Shown here piece by piece: positions 48,823 through 57,263 of a stretch of DNA of 64,000 nt. The DNA comes from Bradyrhizobium liaoningense. GTDB taxonomy: Bacteria > Pseudomonadota > Alphaproteobacteria > Rhizobiales > Xanthobacteraceae. Location: the NCBI RefSeq assembly GCF_018130785.1, contig NZ_JAFCJT010000020.1:62001-126000 (forward strand), in the 5' to 3' direction. Within the stretch, counting starts at the first letter, position 1; the number at the start of each line of letters is the position of its first letter. Position numbers and translations under genes: made by a program. Under the pieces are notes generated by a model. It was given only the letters and a program-made list of their open reading frames with translations. It did not search any database and was not told the DNA's origin.

Positions 48823-49895
48823 CCGTGACGCTCGATCATGTGACCCGGACCGTCGAGGGGATACCGCACATCCGCGACGTCTCGCTGACGCTCGAGAGCG
48901 GCACGCTCAACGTGCTGCTCGGGCCGACGCTATCAGGCAAGACCTCGATCATGCGGTTGCTCGCCGGCCTCGACAAGCCGACGACGGGCAAGGTGCTGGT
49001 AAACGGCAAGGACGTCACCGGCGCCGACGTGCGCAAGCGTTCGGTCGCGATGGTCTATCAGCAGTTCATCAACTACCCCTCGCTGACGGTCTACGAGAAC
49101 ATCGCCTCGCCCTTGCGCGTGCAGGGCAAGCCGCGTGAGGAGATCGAGAAGCGCGTGGCGGAGGCGGCAAAGCTGCTCCGGCTCGAGCCGTTCCTCAAGC
49201 GCACGCCGCTCCAGCTCTCCGGCGGCCAGCAGCAGCGCACCGCGATCGCGCGCGCGCTGGTGAAGGGAGCCGATCTCGTGCTGCTCGACGAGCCGCTCGC
49301 CAACCTGGATTACAAGCTGCGCGAGGAGCTGCGCGCCGAGCTGCCGCGCATCTTCGAGGCCTCGGGCGCGATTTTCGTCTATGCCACCACCGAGCCGACC
49401 GAGGCGCTGCTGCTCGGCGGCAACACCGTCTGCATGTGGGAGGGGCAGGCGCTCCAGATCGGCGAGACCGCCAATGTCTACCGCCGTCCGCAGACCTTGC
49501 GCGTCGCGCAGGTGTTCTCCGATCCGCCGCTCAACCTCGTCGGCATCGAGAAGAAGAACGGGCAGGTTGCCTATGCCGGCGGCACGGCCTCGCCGGCCTC
49601 GGGTCTCTATTCGTCGCTCGCCGACGGTGCCTATCGCGTCGGCTTTCGCGCCCATCAGCTCGCCCTCGCCAACGGCGAGGCCGACCGCCATGCCTTCCAC
49701 GCCACGGTGACGGTGACCGAGATCACCGGTTCGGAGAGTTTCGTGCATTTGACCCGCGACGGATCGAACTGGGTTGCGGTGCTGCACGGCGTGCACGAGT
49801 TCGAGCCCGGCCAGACCATCGATGCCGTGCTCGATCCCAATGATGTCTTTGTTTTTGATGCCGCCGACCGACTGGTCGCGGCACCAGGCTCGTGA
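48819..49895 (+). CDS. glpS: Glycerol ABC transporter ATP-binding protein GlpS
   Basis: A 358-residue MalK-type ATPase. Its LSGGQ signature (133-137) and Walker B LLDEP are normal. The P-loop is GPTLSGKT, with Leu where Gly is usual. The switch His of the H-loop (normally VTHD) is Thr191 in YATTEPTEA. The C-terminal regulatory OB-like domain is present. It should pair with GlpT so that its good LSGGQ faces GlpT's good P-loop. It matches the GlpS/GlpT pair of Rhizobium glycerol uptake operons (gene order glpD-S-T-P-Q-U-V). Confidence 0.88.
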   Translation: MTVTLDHVTRTVEGIPHIRDVSLTLESGTLNVLLGPTLSGKTSIMRLLAGLDKPTTGKVLVNGKDVTGADVRKRSVAMVYQQFINYPSLTVYENIASPLRVQGKPREEIEKRVAEAAKLLRLEPFLKRTPLQLSGGQQQRTAIARALVKGADLVLLDEPLANLDYKLREELRAELPRIFEASGAIFVYATTEPTEALLLGGNTVCMWEGQALQIGETANVYRRPQTLRVAQVFSDPPLNLVGIEKKNGQVAYAGGTASPASGLYSSLADGAYRVGFRAHQLALANGEADRHAFHATVTVTEITGSESFVHLTRDGSNWVAVLHGVHEFEPGQTIDAVLDPNDVFVFDAADRLVAAPGS

Positions 49896-49907
49896 GGGAG
49901 GTGCGAC

Positions 49908-50993
49908 ATGGCCCGCATTGACCTCGTCGATCTCGCCCATTCCTACGGCGGCAATGATGCGCCGCAGGAAAGTTTTGCGCTGAAGCCGGTGACCATGACC
50001 TGGCGGCAGGGCGGCGCCTACGCGCTGCTCGGCCCTTCCGGCTGCGGCAAGACCACGTTGCTCAACGTCATCTCCGGCATCATCACGCCGTCGCGGGGGA
50101 AAATCCTGTTCGACGGCAAGGACATCACACCGCTGTCAACCCAGAAGCGCAACATCGCCCAGGTGTTCCAGTTTCCGGTGATCTACGACACCATGACGGT
50201 GGGGCAGAACCTGGCGTTTCCGCTGAAGAACCGCGGCGTGCCGAAGGCCGAGATCGACAAGCGCGTCGCCGAGATCGGCCGCCTGCTCGATCTCGAACCC
50301 TATCTGAACCGCAAGGCGACGCGGCTCACGGCCGATGCCAAGCAGAAGATCTCGCTCGGCCGTGGCCTAGTGCGCTCCGACGTCGCCGCCGTGCTGTTCG
50401 ACGAACCGCTCACCGTGATCGATCCCGAGCTGAAATGGCAGCTCCGCTCCAAGCTGAAGGCGCTGCATCGCGAGCTCGACCTCACGATGATCTACGTCAC
50501 CCACGACCAGACCGAGGCGCTGACCTTCGCCGACACCGTTGTCGTCATGCATGACGGCCGCGTGGTGCAGAGCGGCACGCCCGCCGAGCTGTTCGACAAG
50601 CCGGCGCACACGTTTGTGGGCTATTTCATCGGCTCGCCCGGCATGAACATCCTGCCGGCGGAGGTGAAGGGCCGCGAGGCGCGGATCGGCGGCCACCTCA
50701 TCGCGCTCAACCGCAGCTACGACCACCTGCCTGCTGGTGCCAAGATCGAGATCGGCGTGCGTCCTGAGTTCGTCGACGCCGTTGCGCCCGCACCCGGATT
50801 GCTCACCGCGAAGGTCGAGCGCATCGACGACCTCGGCCGCATCCGCTTCGCGCGCGTCCGCGTCGGCGAAGCCAAGCTTGCGGCCCGTGCACCGGCGGGC
50901 TTCACCAGCGCGGACGGTACCGCCGGGCTGAAATTCGATCCGGCGCATGTCCACGTCTATGCCGACAGCCTTCTGGTGGAGGGAGCCGCCTGA
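49908..50993 (+). CDS. glpT: Glycerol ABC transporter ATP-binding protein GlpT
   Basis: A 361-residue ATPase. The P-loop GPSGCGKTT (42-50), Walker B LFDEP and the H-loop His199 in VTHDQTEAL are all canonical. The signature LSGGQ is replaced by LTADA (140-144, RLTADAKQKISLG). This is the reverse of the GlpS defects, so the heterodimer would have one full and one degenerate ATP site. GAGGTG precedes the ATG; it overlaps glpP by TGATG. The name glpT here means the rhizobial ABC ATPase, not the E. coli antiporter. Confidence 0.9.
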   Translation: MARIDLVDLAHSYGGNDAPQESFALKPVTMTWRQGGAYALLGPSGCGKTTLLNVISGIITPSRGKILFDGKDITPLSTQKRNIAQVFQFPVIYDTMTVGQNLAFPLKNRGVPKAEIDKRVAEIGRLLDLEPYLNRKATRLTADAKQKISLGRGLVRSDVAAVLFDEPLTVIDPELKWQLRSKLKALHRELDLTMIYVTHDQTEALTFADTVVVMHDGRVVQSGTPAELFDKPAHTFVGYFIGSPGMNILPAEVKGREARIGGHLIALNRSYDHLPAGAKIEIGVRPEFVDAVAPAPGLLTAKVERIDDLGRIRFARVRVGEAKLAARAPAGFTSADGTAGLKFDPAHVHVYADSLLVEGAA

Positions 50994-51967
50994 TGGACAA
51001 GACCGTCAACCAAAAAGCCTGGTTCCTGGTGCTGCCGGTGTTCCTGGTCGTGGCCTTCTCGGCGGTGCTGCCGCTGATGACTGTCGTGAACTATTCGATG
51101 CAGGACACCTTCGGCAACAACCAGTTCTTCTGGAATGGCGTCGGCTGGTTCAAGGAACTGCTCGATCCGTCGACCGATCTCGGCGGGCGCTTCCTGGCCT
51201 CGCTCGGCCGCAATCTGTTCTTCTCGATGGTGATCCTCGCGATCCAGGTGCCGCTCGGCATCGTCATCGCGCTGTCGATGCCGCGCCAGGGCTGGACGGT
51301 GGCGGCCTGCCTCGTCATCCTCGCGCTGCCGTTGTTGATTCCGTGGAACGTGGTCGGCACGATCTGGCAGATTTTTGGCCGGCCCGACATCGGTCTGATG
51401 GGCTATGTGCTCAACCACATCGGCTTCGACTACAATTACGTCTCCAACGACGTCGATGCCTGGGTCACCGTCATCGTGATGGACGTCTGGCACTGGACCA
51501 GCCTCGTCGCGCTGCTCTGCTATGCCGGCCTGAAGTCGATCCCGGAGGCCTATTACCAGGCCGCGCAGATCGACGGCGCCTCGCGCTGGGCCGTATTCAA
51601 GGCGATCCAGCTGCCCAAGATGAACCGCGTGCTGCTGATCGCGGTGCTGCTGCGCTTCATGGACAGTTTCATGATCTACACCGAGCCGTTCGTCCTCACC
51701 GGCGGCGGGCCGGGCAATTCGACCACCTTCGTGTCGATCGAACTCGTCAAGATTGCGCTCGGCCAGTTCGATCTCGGCAAGGCGGCAGCGCTGTCGCTGG
51801 TCTACAATCTGATCATCCTGATCGTCTGCTGGATCTTTTACACCGTCATGACCAATGCCGGCGTCGAGCGTAAGGCACAGGCGGAGAAGGAGCCGGCGGT
51901 GGAGCCCAAGCTCGCTGGCGCGCTCCAGCCTGCGCCCGCGCTCAAGCCGAAGGAAGGAGTGGCCTGA
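50993..51967 (+). CDS. glpP: Glycerol ABC transporter permease GlpP
   Basis: A 324-residue MalF-type permease with six hydrophobic spans. The ATPase-contacting EAA loop reads EAYYQAAQIDGASRWAVFKA. It starts inside the glpT stop (TGATG), as does the next permease inside its own, so production is tightly coupled. The C-terminal tail is Pro/Ala/Lys-rich (KLAGALQPAPALKPKEG). Together with GlpQ it forms the membrane channel. Confidence 0.9.
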   Translation: MDKTVNQKAWFLVLPVFLVVAFSAVLPLMTVVNYSMQDTFGNNQFFWNGVGWFKELLDPSTDLGGRFLASLGRNLFFSMVILAIQVPLGIVIALSMPRQGWTVAACLVILALPLLIPWNVVGTIWQIFGRPDIGLMGYVLNHIGFDYNYVSNDVDAWVTVIVMDVWHWTSLVALLCYAGLKSIPEAYYQAAQIDGASRWAVFKAIQLPKMNRVLLIAVLLRFMDSFMIYTEPFVLTGGGPGNSTTFVSIELVKIALGQFDLGKAAALSLVYNLIILIVCWIFYTVMTNAGVERKAQAEKEPAVEPKLAGALQPAPALKPKEGVA

Positions 51968-52773
51968 TGCATTCGATTCCCGGCCGTCGCGTCATCATGG
52001 CGCTGTTCCTGATCTTCCTGCTGTTGCCGATCTACTGGCTCGTCAACATGAGCTTCAAGACCAACGCCGAGATCGTCTCGACGATGACGCTGTGGCCGCA
52101 TTCCCCGACGCTGCAGCATTACAAGCGCATCTTCACCGACGAGAGCTGGTATTCCGGCTACATCAATTCGCTGGAATACGTCGTCCTCAACACCATCATC
52201 TCGATCTCGGTGGCGCTGCCGGCGGCCTACGCGTTCTCGCGCTACCGCTTCCTGGGCGACAAGCATTTGTTCTTCTGGCTGCTGTCGAACCGCATGGCGC
52301 CGGCGGCGGTCTATGCGCTGCCGTTCTTCAACCTCTATTCGGCGATCGGCTTGTTCGACACGCCCTGGGCCGTCGCGCTCGCGCATTGCATCTTCAACGT
52401 ACCGCTAGCGGTGTGGATCCTCGAAGGTTTCGTCTCCGGCGTGCCGCGCGAGATCGACGAGACCGCCTTCCTCGACGGCTATTCCTTCCCGCGCTTCTTC
52501 ATCAGGATCCTGGTGCCGCTGATCGCGAGCGGCATCGGCGTCGCCGCCTTCTTCTGTTTCATGTTCTCCTGGGTCGAGCTGCTGCTGGCTCGCACGCTGA
52601 CCTCGGTGCACGCCAAGCCGATCGCGGCGATCATGACGCGCACGGTGTCGGCCGCCGGCATGGACTGGGGGCTGCTGGCTGCGGCCGGCGTGCTCACCAT
52701 CATTCCGGGCGCGCTGGTGATCTGGTTCGTCCGCAATTACATCGCGAGCGGTTTCGCGCTCGGTCGGGTCTAG
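51967..52773 (+). CDS. glpQ: Glycerol ABC transporter permease GlpQ
   Basis: A 268-residue MalG-type permease: N-terminal span MALFLIFLLLPIYWLVNMSF, five further spans, and the EAA loop REIDETAFLDGYSFPRFFI. It partners GlpP. In this operon the name glpQ means permease, as in Rhizobium, not the E. coli phosphodiesterase. The small glpU gene follows 10 bases later. Confidence 0.9.
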   Translation: MHSIPGRRVIMALFLIFLLLPIYWLVNMSFKTNAEIVSTMTLWPHSPTLQHYKRIFTDESWYSGYINSLEYVVLNTIISISVALPAAYAFSRYRFLGDKHLFFWLLSNRMAPAAVYALPFFNLYSAIGLFDTPWAVALAHCIFNVPLAVWILEGFVSGVPREIDETAFLDGYSFPRFFIRILVPLIASGIGVAAFFCFMFSWVELLLARTLTSVHAKPIAAIMTRTVSAAGMDWGLLAAAGVLTIIPGALVIWFVRNYIASGFALGRV

Positions 52774-52783
52774 GGAGGCGTCA

Positions 52784-53113
52784 ATGGAATCGATTGCATG
52801 GATGGCCTGGACGCTGCCGACTGCGATCTTCTTCGCGGCGCTCGCCTGCACCCTCGCGGTCATGACATACCTCGCCGCGGTCTATCCCGAAGCCGAGCGC
52901 GTCGGTGTGCTCAGCATTCCGACGACGCGGGGCGATCGCCTGTTCATCTCCCTGATCACGGCGGCCGTCATTCACCTTCTGTGGATCGCCTTTGCCGGAA
53001 CCGACACACTCGCCACTCTGCCGATCGGCGAGGATGGTTTTGAGATTTCGAGCCTGTGGCTCGCAAGTGGGATTTCGCTGGCCACGGCCGTGCTCATTTT
53101 TCGCACGGTCTGA
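52784..53113 (+). CDS. glpU: Small membrane protein GlpU (DUF2160)
   Basis: A 109-residue protein with three hydrophobic segments (IAWMAWTLPTAIFFAALACT, LFISLITAAVIHLLWIAF, LWLASGISLATAVLIFRTV). It matches DUF2160, found in rhizobial glycerol operons between permease and binding-protein genes. The ATG has GGGAGG upstream. Its role in glycerol uptake is not clear; it may assist transporter assembly or regulation. Confidence 0.88.
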   Translation: MESIAWMAWTLPTAIFFAALACTLAVMTYLAAVYPEAERVGVLSIPTTRGDRLFISLITAAVIHLLWIAFAGTDTLATLPIGEDGFEISSLWLASGISLATAVLIFRTV

Positions 53114-53189
53114 AGCTCGCGAAGGGACGGCCAGATCCGGGGGCAACCCGGGCCTGTATAAAATTTTGTCGCTGCAACGGAGGAACAAC

Positions 53190-54986
53190 ATGCGACAGTT
53201 TAGGAGAAGGAAAGGTCCATTGACCAAGAATAGCTTTCTGACCATGTCCAGCGCCGCCGCCATCGTTGCGGTGTCGTTCGCCGTCTCGGCGCCGGTCCGC
53301 GCCGCCGACGACGCCGCGATCCAGAAGTGGATTGCTGAATTCCAGCCCTCGACGCTGTCGAAGGACGACCAGAAGAAGGAGCTGGAATGGTTCGCGAAGG
53401 CCGCCGAACCGTTCAAGGGCATGGAGATCAACGTCGTCTCCGAGACCATCACCACCCACGAATACGAGTCGCAGACGCTGGCCAAGGCGTTCTCCGAGCT
53501 CACCGGCATCAAGCTCAAGCACGACATCATCCAGGAAGGTGACGTCGTCGAGAAGCTGCAGACCCAGATGCAGTCCGGCAAGAACGTCTATGACGGCTGG
53601 ATCAACGATTCCGACCTGATCGGCACGCACTTCCGCTACAATCAGACGATCGCGCTGTCGGACTACATGACCGGCGAGGGCAAGGACGTCACTGACCCGA
53701 TGCTCGACGTCAACGACTTCATCGGCAAGTCGTTCGGCACCGCCCCGGACGGCAAGCTCTATCAGCTGCCCGACCAGCAGTTCGCGAACCTTTACTGGTT
53801 CCGCTACGACTGGTTCACCAACCCGGACTACAAGGCCAAGTTCAAGGCCAAGTATGGCTACGAGCTCGGCGTTCCCGTGAACTGGTCGGCCTATGAGGAT
53901 ATCGCCGAGTTCTTCACCAACGACATCAAGGAGATCAACGGCGTCAAGGTCTACGGCCATATGGACTATGGCAAGAAGGACCCGTCGCTCGGCTGGCGTT
54001 TCACCGACGCCTGGCTGTCGATGGCCGGTAACGGCGACAAGGGCATTCCGAACGGTCTGCCGGTCGACGAATGGGGCATCCGCATGGAAGGCTGCCGTCC
54101 GGTCGGCTCGTCGGTCGAACGTGGTGGCGACACCAACGGTCCGGCCGCGGTCTACTCGATCACCAAGTACCTCGAGTGGATGAAGAAGTATGCTCCGCCG
54201 CAGGCCCAGGGCATGACCTTCTCCGAGTCGGGTCCGGTGCCGGCGCAGGGCAACATCGCCCAGCAGATGTTCTGGTACACCGCCTTCACCGCCGACATGG
54301 TGAAGCCGGGCATCGCCGTGATGAACGCGGACGGTACGCCGAAATGGCGTATGGCTCCGTCGCCGCACGGTTCGTACTGGAAGGAAGGCATGAAGCTCGG
54401 CTACCAGGACGCCGGCTCCGTGACGCTGCTGAAGTCGACCCCGGCCGATCGCCGCAAGGCAGCCTGGCTCTATCTCCAGTTCATCGTCTCCAAGACGGTG
54501 TCGCTGAAGAAGAGCCATGTCGGTCTCACCTTCATCCGTGAATCCGACATCTGGGACAAGTCGTTCACCGAGCGTGCGCCGAAGCTCGGCGGCCTGATCG
54601 AGTTCTACCGCTCGCCCGCGCGCGTGCAGTGGACCCCGACCGGCAACAACGTGCCCGACTATCCGAAGCTCGCGCAGCTGTGGTGGCAGAACATCGGCGA
54701 TGCGTCGTCCGGTGCGAAGACGCCGCAAGCCGCGATGGATGCACTCGCGGCCGCTCAGGACTCCGTCATGGAGCGCCTGGAGAAGTCCGGCGTGCAGGGC
54801 GCCTGCGGTCCGAAGCTGCACAAGAAGGAGACGGCCGAGTACTGGTACGCCAAGGCCCAGAAGGACGGCACCATCGCTCCGCAGCGCAAGCTCGCCAACG
54901 AGAAGCCGAAGGGTGAGACGGTCGACTACGACACGCTGATCAAGTCGTGGCCGGCGTCCCCGCCCAAGCGCGCGGAAGCGAAGTAA
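53190..54986 (+). CDS. glpV: Glycerol ABC transporter substrate-binding protein GlpV
   Basis: A 598-residue solute-binding protein, large for the family (usually ~400-450). The ATG at 53190 follows GGAGGA. The signal peptide ends near PVRAADD. The mature part has the two-lobe family 1 fold; visible pieces are GMEINVVSETITTHEYESQT and GKLYQLPDQQFANLYWFRYD. It captures glycerol in the periplasm for GlpSTPQ. Last gene of the operon, closed by a strong terminator. Confidence 0.9.
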   Translation: MRQFRRRKGPLTKNSFLTMSSAAAIVAVSFAVSAPVRAADDAAIQKWIAEFQPSTLSKDDQKKELEWFAKAAEPFKGMEINVVSETITTHEYESQTLAKAFSELTGIKLKHDIIQEGDVVEKLQTQMQSGKNVYDGWINDSDLIGTHFRYNQTIALSDYMTGEGKDVTDPMLDVNDFIGKSFGTAPDGKLYQLPDQQFANLYWFRYDWFTNPDYKAKFKAKYGYELGVPVNWSAYEDIAEFFTNDIKEINGVKVYGHMDYGKKDPSLGWRFTDAWLSMAGNGDKGIPNGLPVDEWGIRMEGCRPVGSSVERGGDTNGPAAVYSITKYLEWMKKYAPPQAQGMTFSESGPVPAQGNIAQQMFWYTAFTADMVKPGIAVMNADGTPKWRMAPSPHGSYWKEGMKLGYQDAGSVTLLKSTPADRRKAAWLYLQFIVSKTVSLKKSHVGLTFIRESDIWDKSFTERAPKLGGLIEFYRSPARVQWTPTGNNVPDYPKLAQLWWQNIGDASSGAKTPQAAMDALAAAQDSVMERLEKSGVQGACGPKLHKKETAEYWYAKAQKDGTIAPQRKLANEKPKGETVDYDTLIKSWPASPPKRAEAK

Positions 54987-55010
54987 GCATCGCGTAGCGT
55001 CATCAATGCG

Positions 55011-55038
55011 AAAGGCCGGGAGCGATCCCGGCCTTTTT
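55011..55038 (+). terminator. Rho-independent terminator of the glp operon
   Basis: AAAGGCCGGGA-GCGA-TCCCGGCCTTT, a perfect 11-bp stem followed by TTCTTTT, 25 bases after the glpV stop. Confidence 0.95.
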
Positions 55039-55070
55039 CTTTTCTGTGTGCGCTCTCTCGATTTCCCTCC

Positions 55071-55177
55071 GCTGTCATCGTCCGCGAAGGCGGACGATCC
55101 AGTATTTCAGAGGCAACTGTAATTGAATCGAGAAGCCGCGGCGTACTGGATGCCCCGCTTGCGCGGGGCACGACAGC
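55071..55177. repeat. Inverted intergenic repeat, GCTGTCATC family, copy 1
   Basis: GCTGTCATCGTCCGCG to GCGGGGCACGACAGC with inner GATCCAGTA and TACTGGATG. Related copies at 57128-57254 and 62478-62583. Confidence 0.85.
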
Positions 55178-55194
55178 CGTCGTGTGGTTGGTAC

Positions 55195-56295
55195 TTACTC
55201 CGCCGGCTCGGCCGCGAGCGTCGGGTAATCCGTGTAGCCCTTCGCGCCGCCGCCATAGAATGTGTTCTTGTCCCAGTCGTTCAGCGCGGCGCCCGTCTTC
55301 AGCCGTTCGACCAGGTCGGGGTTGGAGATGAACGGCTTGCCGAAGGCGACGAGATCGGCCGCGTTCGCGTCCAACACCTTGGTCGCGAGATCGAAGTCGT
55401 AGCCGTTGTTGGCGATGTAGGCGCCGGTGAAGCGCTTGCGCAGGCCCGCATAGTCGAACGGCGCGATGTCGCGCGGACCGCCGGTGGCGCCTTCGACCAC
55501 GTGCAGGTAGACCAGCTTGAGTGCGCTGAGACCGTCGACGATGTGATCGAACAAGGCCTGCGGATTGGAGTCGGAGAGATCGTTGGCCGGCGTCACCGGC
55601 GAGATGCGGATGCCGGTACGGTCGGCGCCGGCCTCGGCGGCGACAGCCCTGGAGACCTCCAGCATCAGCCGCGCGCGGTTTTCGATGGGGCCGCCGTAAG
55701 CATCGGTGCGCTTGTTGGCGCCGTCCCTGGCGAACTGGTCGAGCAGATAGCCGTTGGCGCCATGGATCTCGACGCCGTCGAAGCCGGCTTCCAGCGCATT
55801 CTTGGTGGCGCGTTTGAAGTCGTCGATAATGCCAGGAATTTCCGAAAGTTCGAGCGCACGCGGCTCGGAGACGTCGGCGAAGGTGCCGTTCACGAAAGTC
55901 TTGCCCTTGGCGCGGATCGCGCTCGGCGCCACGGGGGCGGCGCCATTGGCCTGGAGATCGATATGCGAGATACGGCCGACATGCCAGAGCTGGATGAAGA
56001 TCTTGCCGCCGCGCTCATGCACCTTGTCGGTGACCTTGCGCCAGCCGGCAACCTGGTCCTTGCTGTAGATGCCGGGTGTGTCCTGGTAGCCCTGGCCCTG
56101 CTGCGAGACCTGGCTTGCTTCGGTGATCAGAAGCCCTGCGGAGGCGCGCTGGCCGTAATAATTGGCGGCGAGCGGGCTCGGCACAAACGTGCCGGGCGCG
56201 GCGCGGTTGCGCGTCAGCGGCGCCATCACGAGGCGGTTGGCCAGCGTGATTGGGCCGAGCTTGTAGGTCTCTAGCAATTTGGTCGGACGGCTCAT
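55195..56295 (-). CDS. nemA: Old yellow enzyme family alkene reductase
   Basis: A 365-residue FMN TIM-barrel enzyme. NRLVMAPLTRNRA is the N-terminal FMN region, and EIHGANGYLLDQFARDGANK carries the His/Asn substrate pair. NKRTDAYGGPIENR is the standard signature and AFGKPFISNPDLVERL the phosphate-binding end. It reduces activated C=C bonds of enones, maleimides or nitro compounds with NADPH. The frame opens upstream, but the ATG at 56295 (MSRPTKLL) fits family length. No regulator is adjacent. Confidence 0.92.
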   Translation of the reverse strand: MSRPTKLLETYKLGPITLANRLVMAPLTRNRAAPGTFVPSPLAANYYGQRASAGLLITEASQVSQQGQGYQDTPGIYSKDQVAGWRKVTDKVHERGGKIFIQLWHVGRISHIDLQANGAAPVAPSAIRAKGKTFVNGTFADVSEPRALELSEIPGIIDDFKRATKNALEAGFDGVEIHGANGYLLDQFARDGANKRTDAYGGPIENRARLMLEVSRAVAAEAGADRTGIRISPVTPANDLSDSNPQALFDHIVDGLSALKLVYLHVVEGATGGPRDIAPFDYAGLRKRFTGAYIANNGYDFDLATKVLDANAADLVAFGKPFISNPDLVERLKTGAALNDWDKNTFYGGGAKGYTDYPTLAAEPAE

Positions 56296-56473
56296 GGGAA
56301 TGCTTCCAGGCGGTGACAGGTCACGAACACTTGTGCATCGCGGCAATCAGCGCAAGGGAGGAGTTCTACGGAAAGTGCACGCGAGCTACGCAGCATGGCC
56401 CGCGTAGCATGATTCATGTGCAATTTCGGCCGAGGCAGCAGAATTTCGCTACGCCGTCGTGCGATCTGACAAA

Positions 56474-56977
56474 TCAGTTCGCGCCGAGGAAATCGCGCTT
56501 GCCGATCTCGACGCCGTTGTGGCGCAAAATACCGTGGGCGGTCGTGGCGTGGAAATAGAAGTTCGGCAGCGAGAACGCGCTGAAGAATTCCTGGCCCTTC
56601 ATCGTGGTGGTCTTGTTGGGACCGGACGGAAAGTTGACGTCCCTGGCTTCGGCGCCTTCGAACTGCTCGGGCTTGAACGATTTGACGTAGTCGATCGTCT
56701 TCGCCAGCCGCTGCTTCAGCTCTTCAAACGTTTTTTCCGTGTCGGGGTTCGAAGGCACTTCGCTGTGCGTGAGGCGCGCGCAGCCCTTGGTGGCGAAATC
56801 GCTGACGAGCTGGATCTGCTTCGACAGCGGCAGCATGTCCGGAAACAGGCGCGAGCCCAGCAGGACGCTCGGGTCAACCTTTTTGGCCGCGCAATGCGCC
56901 TCGGCTTTGGTGAGCAGGCCGGTCAGGCTGTTCAGCATTTGCAAATAGGCAGGGACGACGGCGTCGTGGAAGGACAT
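56474..56977 (-). CDS. DUF1993 family protein
   Basis: A 167-residue soluble helical protein starting MSFHDAVVPAYLQMLNSLTG. GSRLFPDMLPLSKQIQLVSD and LPNFYFHATTAHGILRHNGV (near the C-terminus) are the DUF1993 conserved parts. The fold is a four-helix bundle related to DinB-like proteins; the conserved His/Asp residues suggest a metal site, not proven. Function unknown. It is the only gene between an old yellow enzyme and a transglycosylase. Confidence 0.87.
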   Translation of the reverse strand: MSFHDAVVPAYLQMLNSLTGLLTKAEAHCAAKKVDPSVLLGSRLFPDMLPLSKQIQLVSDFATKGCARLTHSEVPSNPDTEKTFEELKQRLAKTIDYVKSFKPEQFEGAEARDVNFPSGPNKTTTMKGQEFFSAFSLPNFYFHATTAHGILRHNGVEIGKRDFLGAN

Positions 56978-57127
56978 GTGATGCTCGCTCTCATGGTGGG
57001 GAAATCTCAGGAGAAACCTGAGCCACTCACATGGGAGCATCATGGAAAAATACAATCGCGAAAGCGGCTTGTGCGGTGCGAAAATGCTAGCGAGCCACAT
57101 CCACAGTGTCTTGGCAACCACACCCTC

Positions 57128-57254
57128 GCTGTCATCGCCCGGCTTGACCGGGCGATCCAGTACGCCGAGACGCCTGTGATTGAATCGAGTGGATGTCGAG
57201 TACTGGATGCCCCGCCCCCCGTGCGCAATTGCGCACTAGGCGGGGCATGACAGC
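57128..57254. repeat. Inverted intergenic repeat, GCTGTCATC family, copy 2
   Basis: GCTGTCATCGCCCGGCTTGA to GGCGGGGCATGACAGC; inner GATCCAGTA and GTACTGGATG. An extra GC-rich hairpin (CCCGCCC and GGGCG-type) sits near its right end. Confidence 0.85.
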
Positions 57255-57263
57255 GTGGGGATG

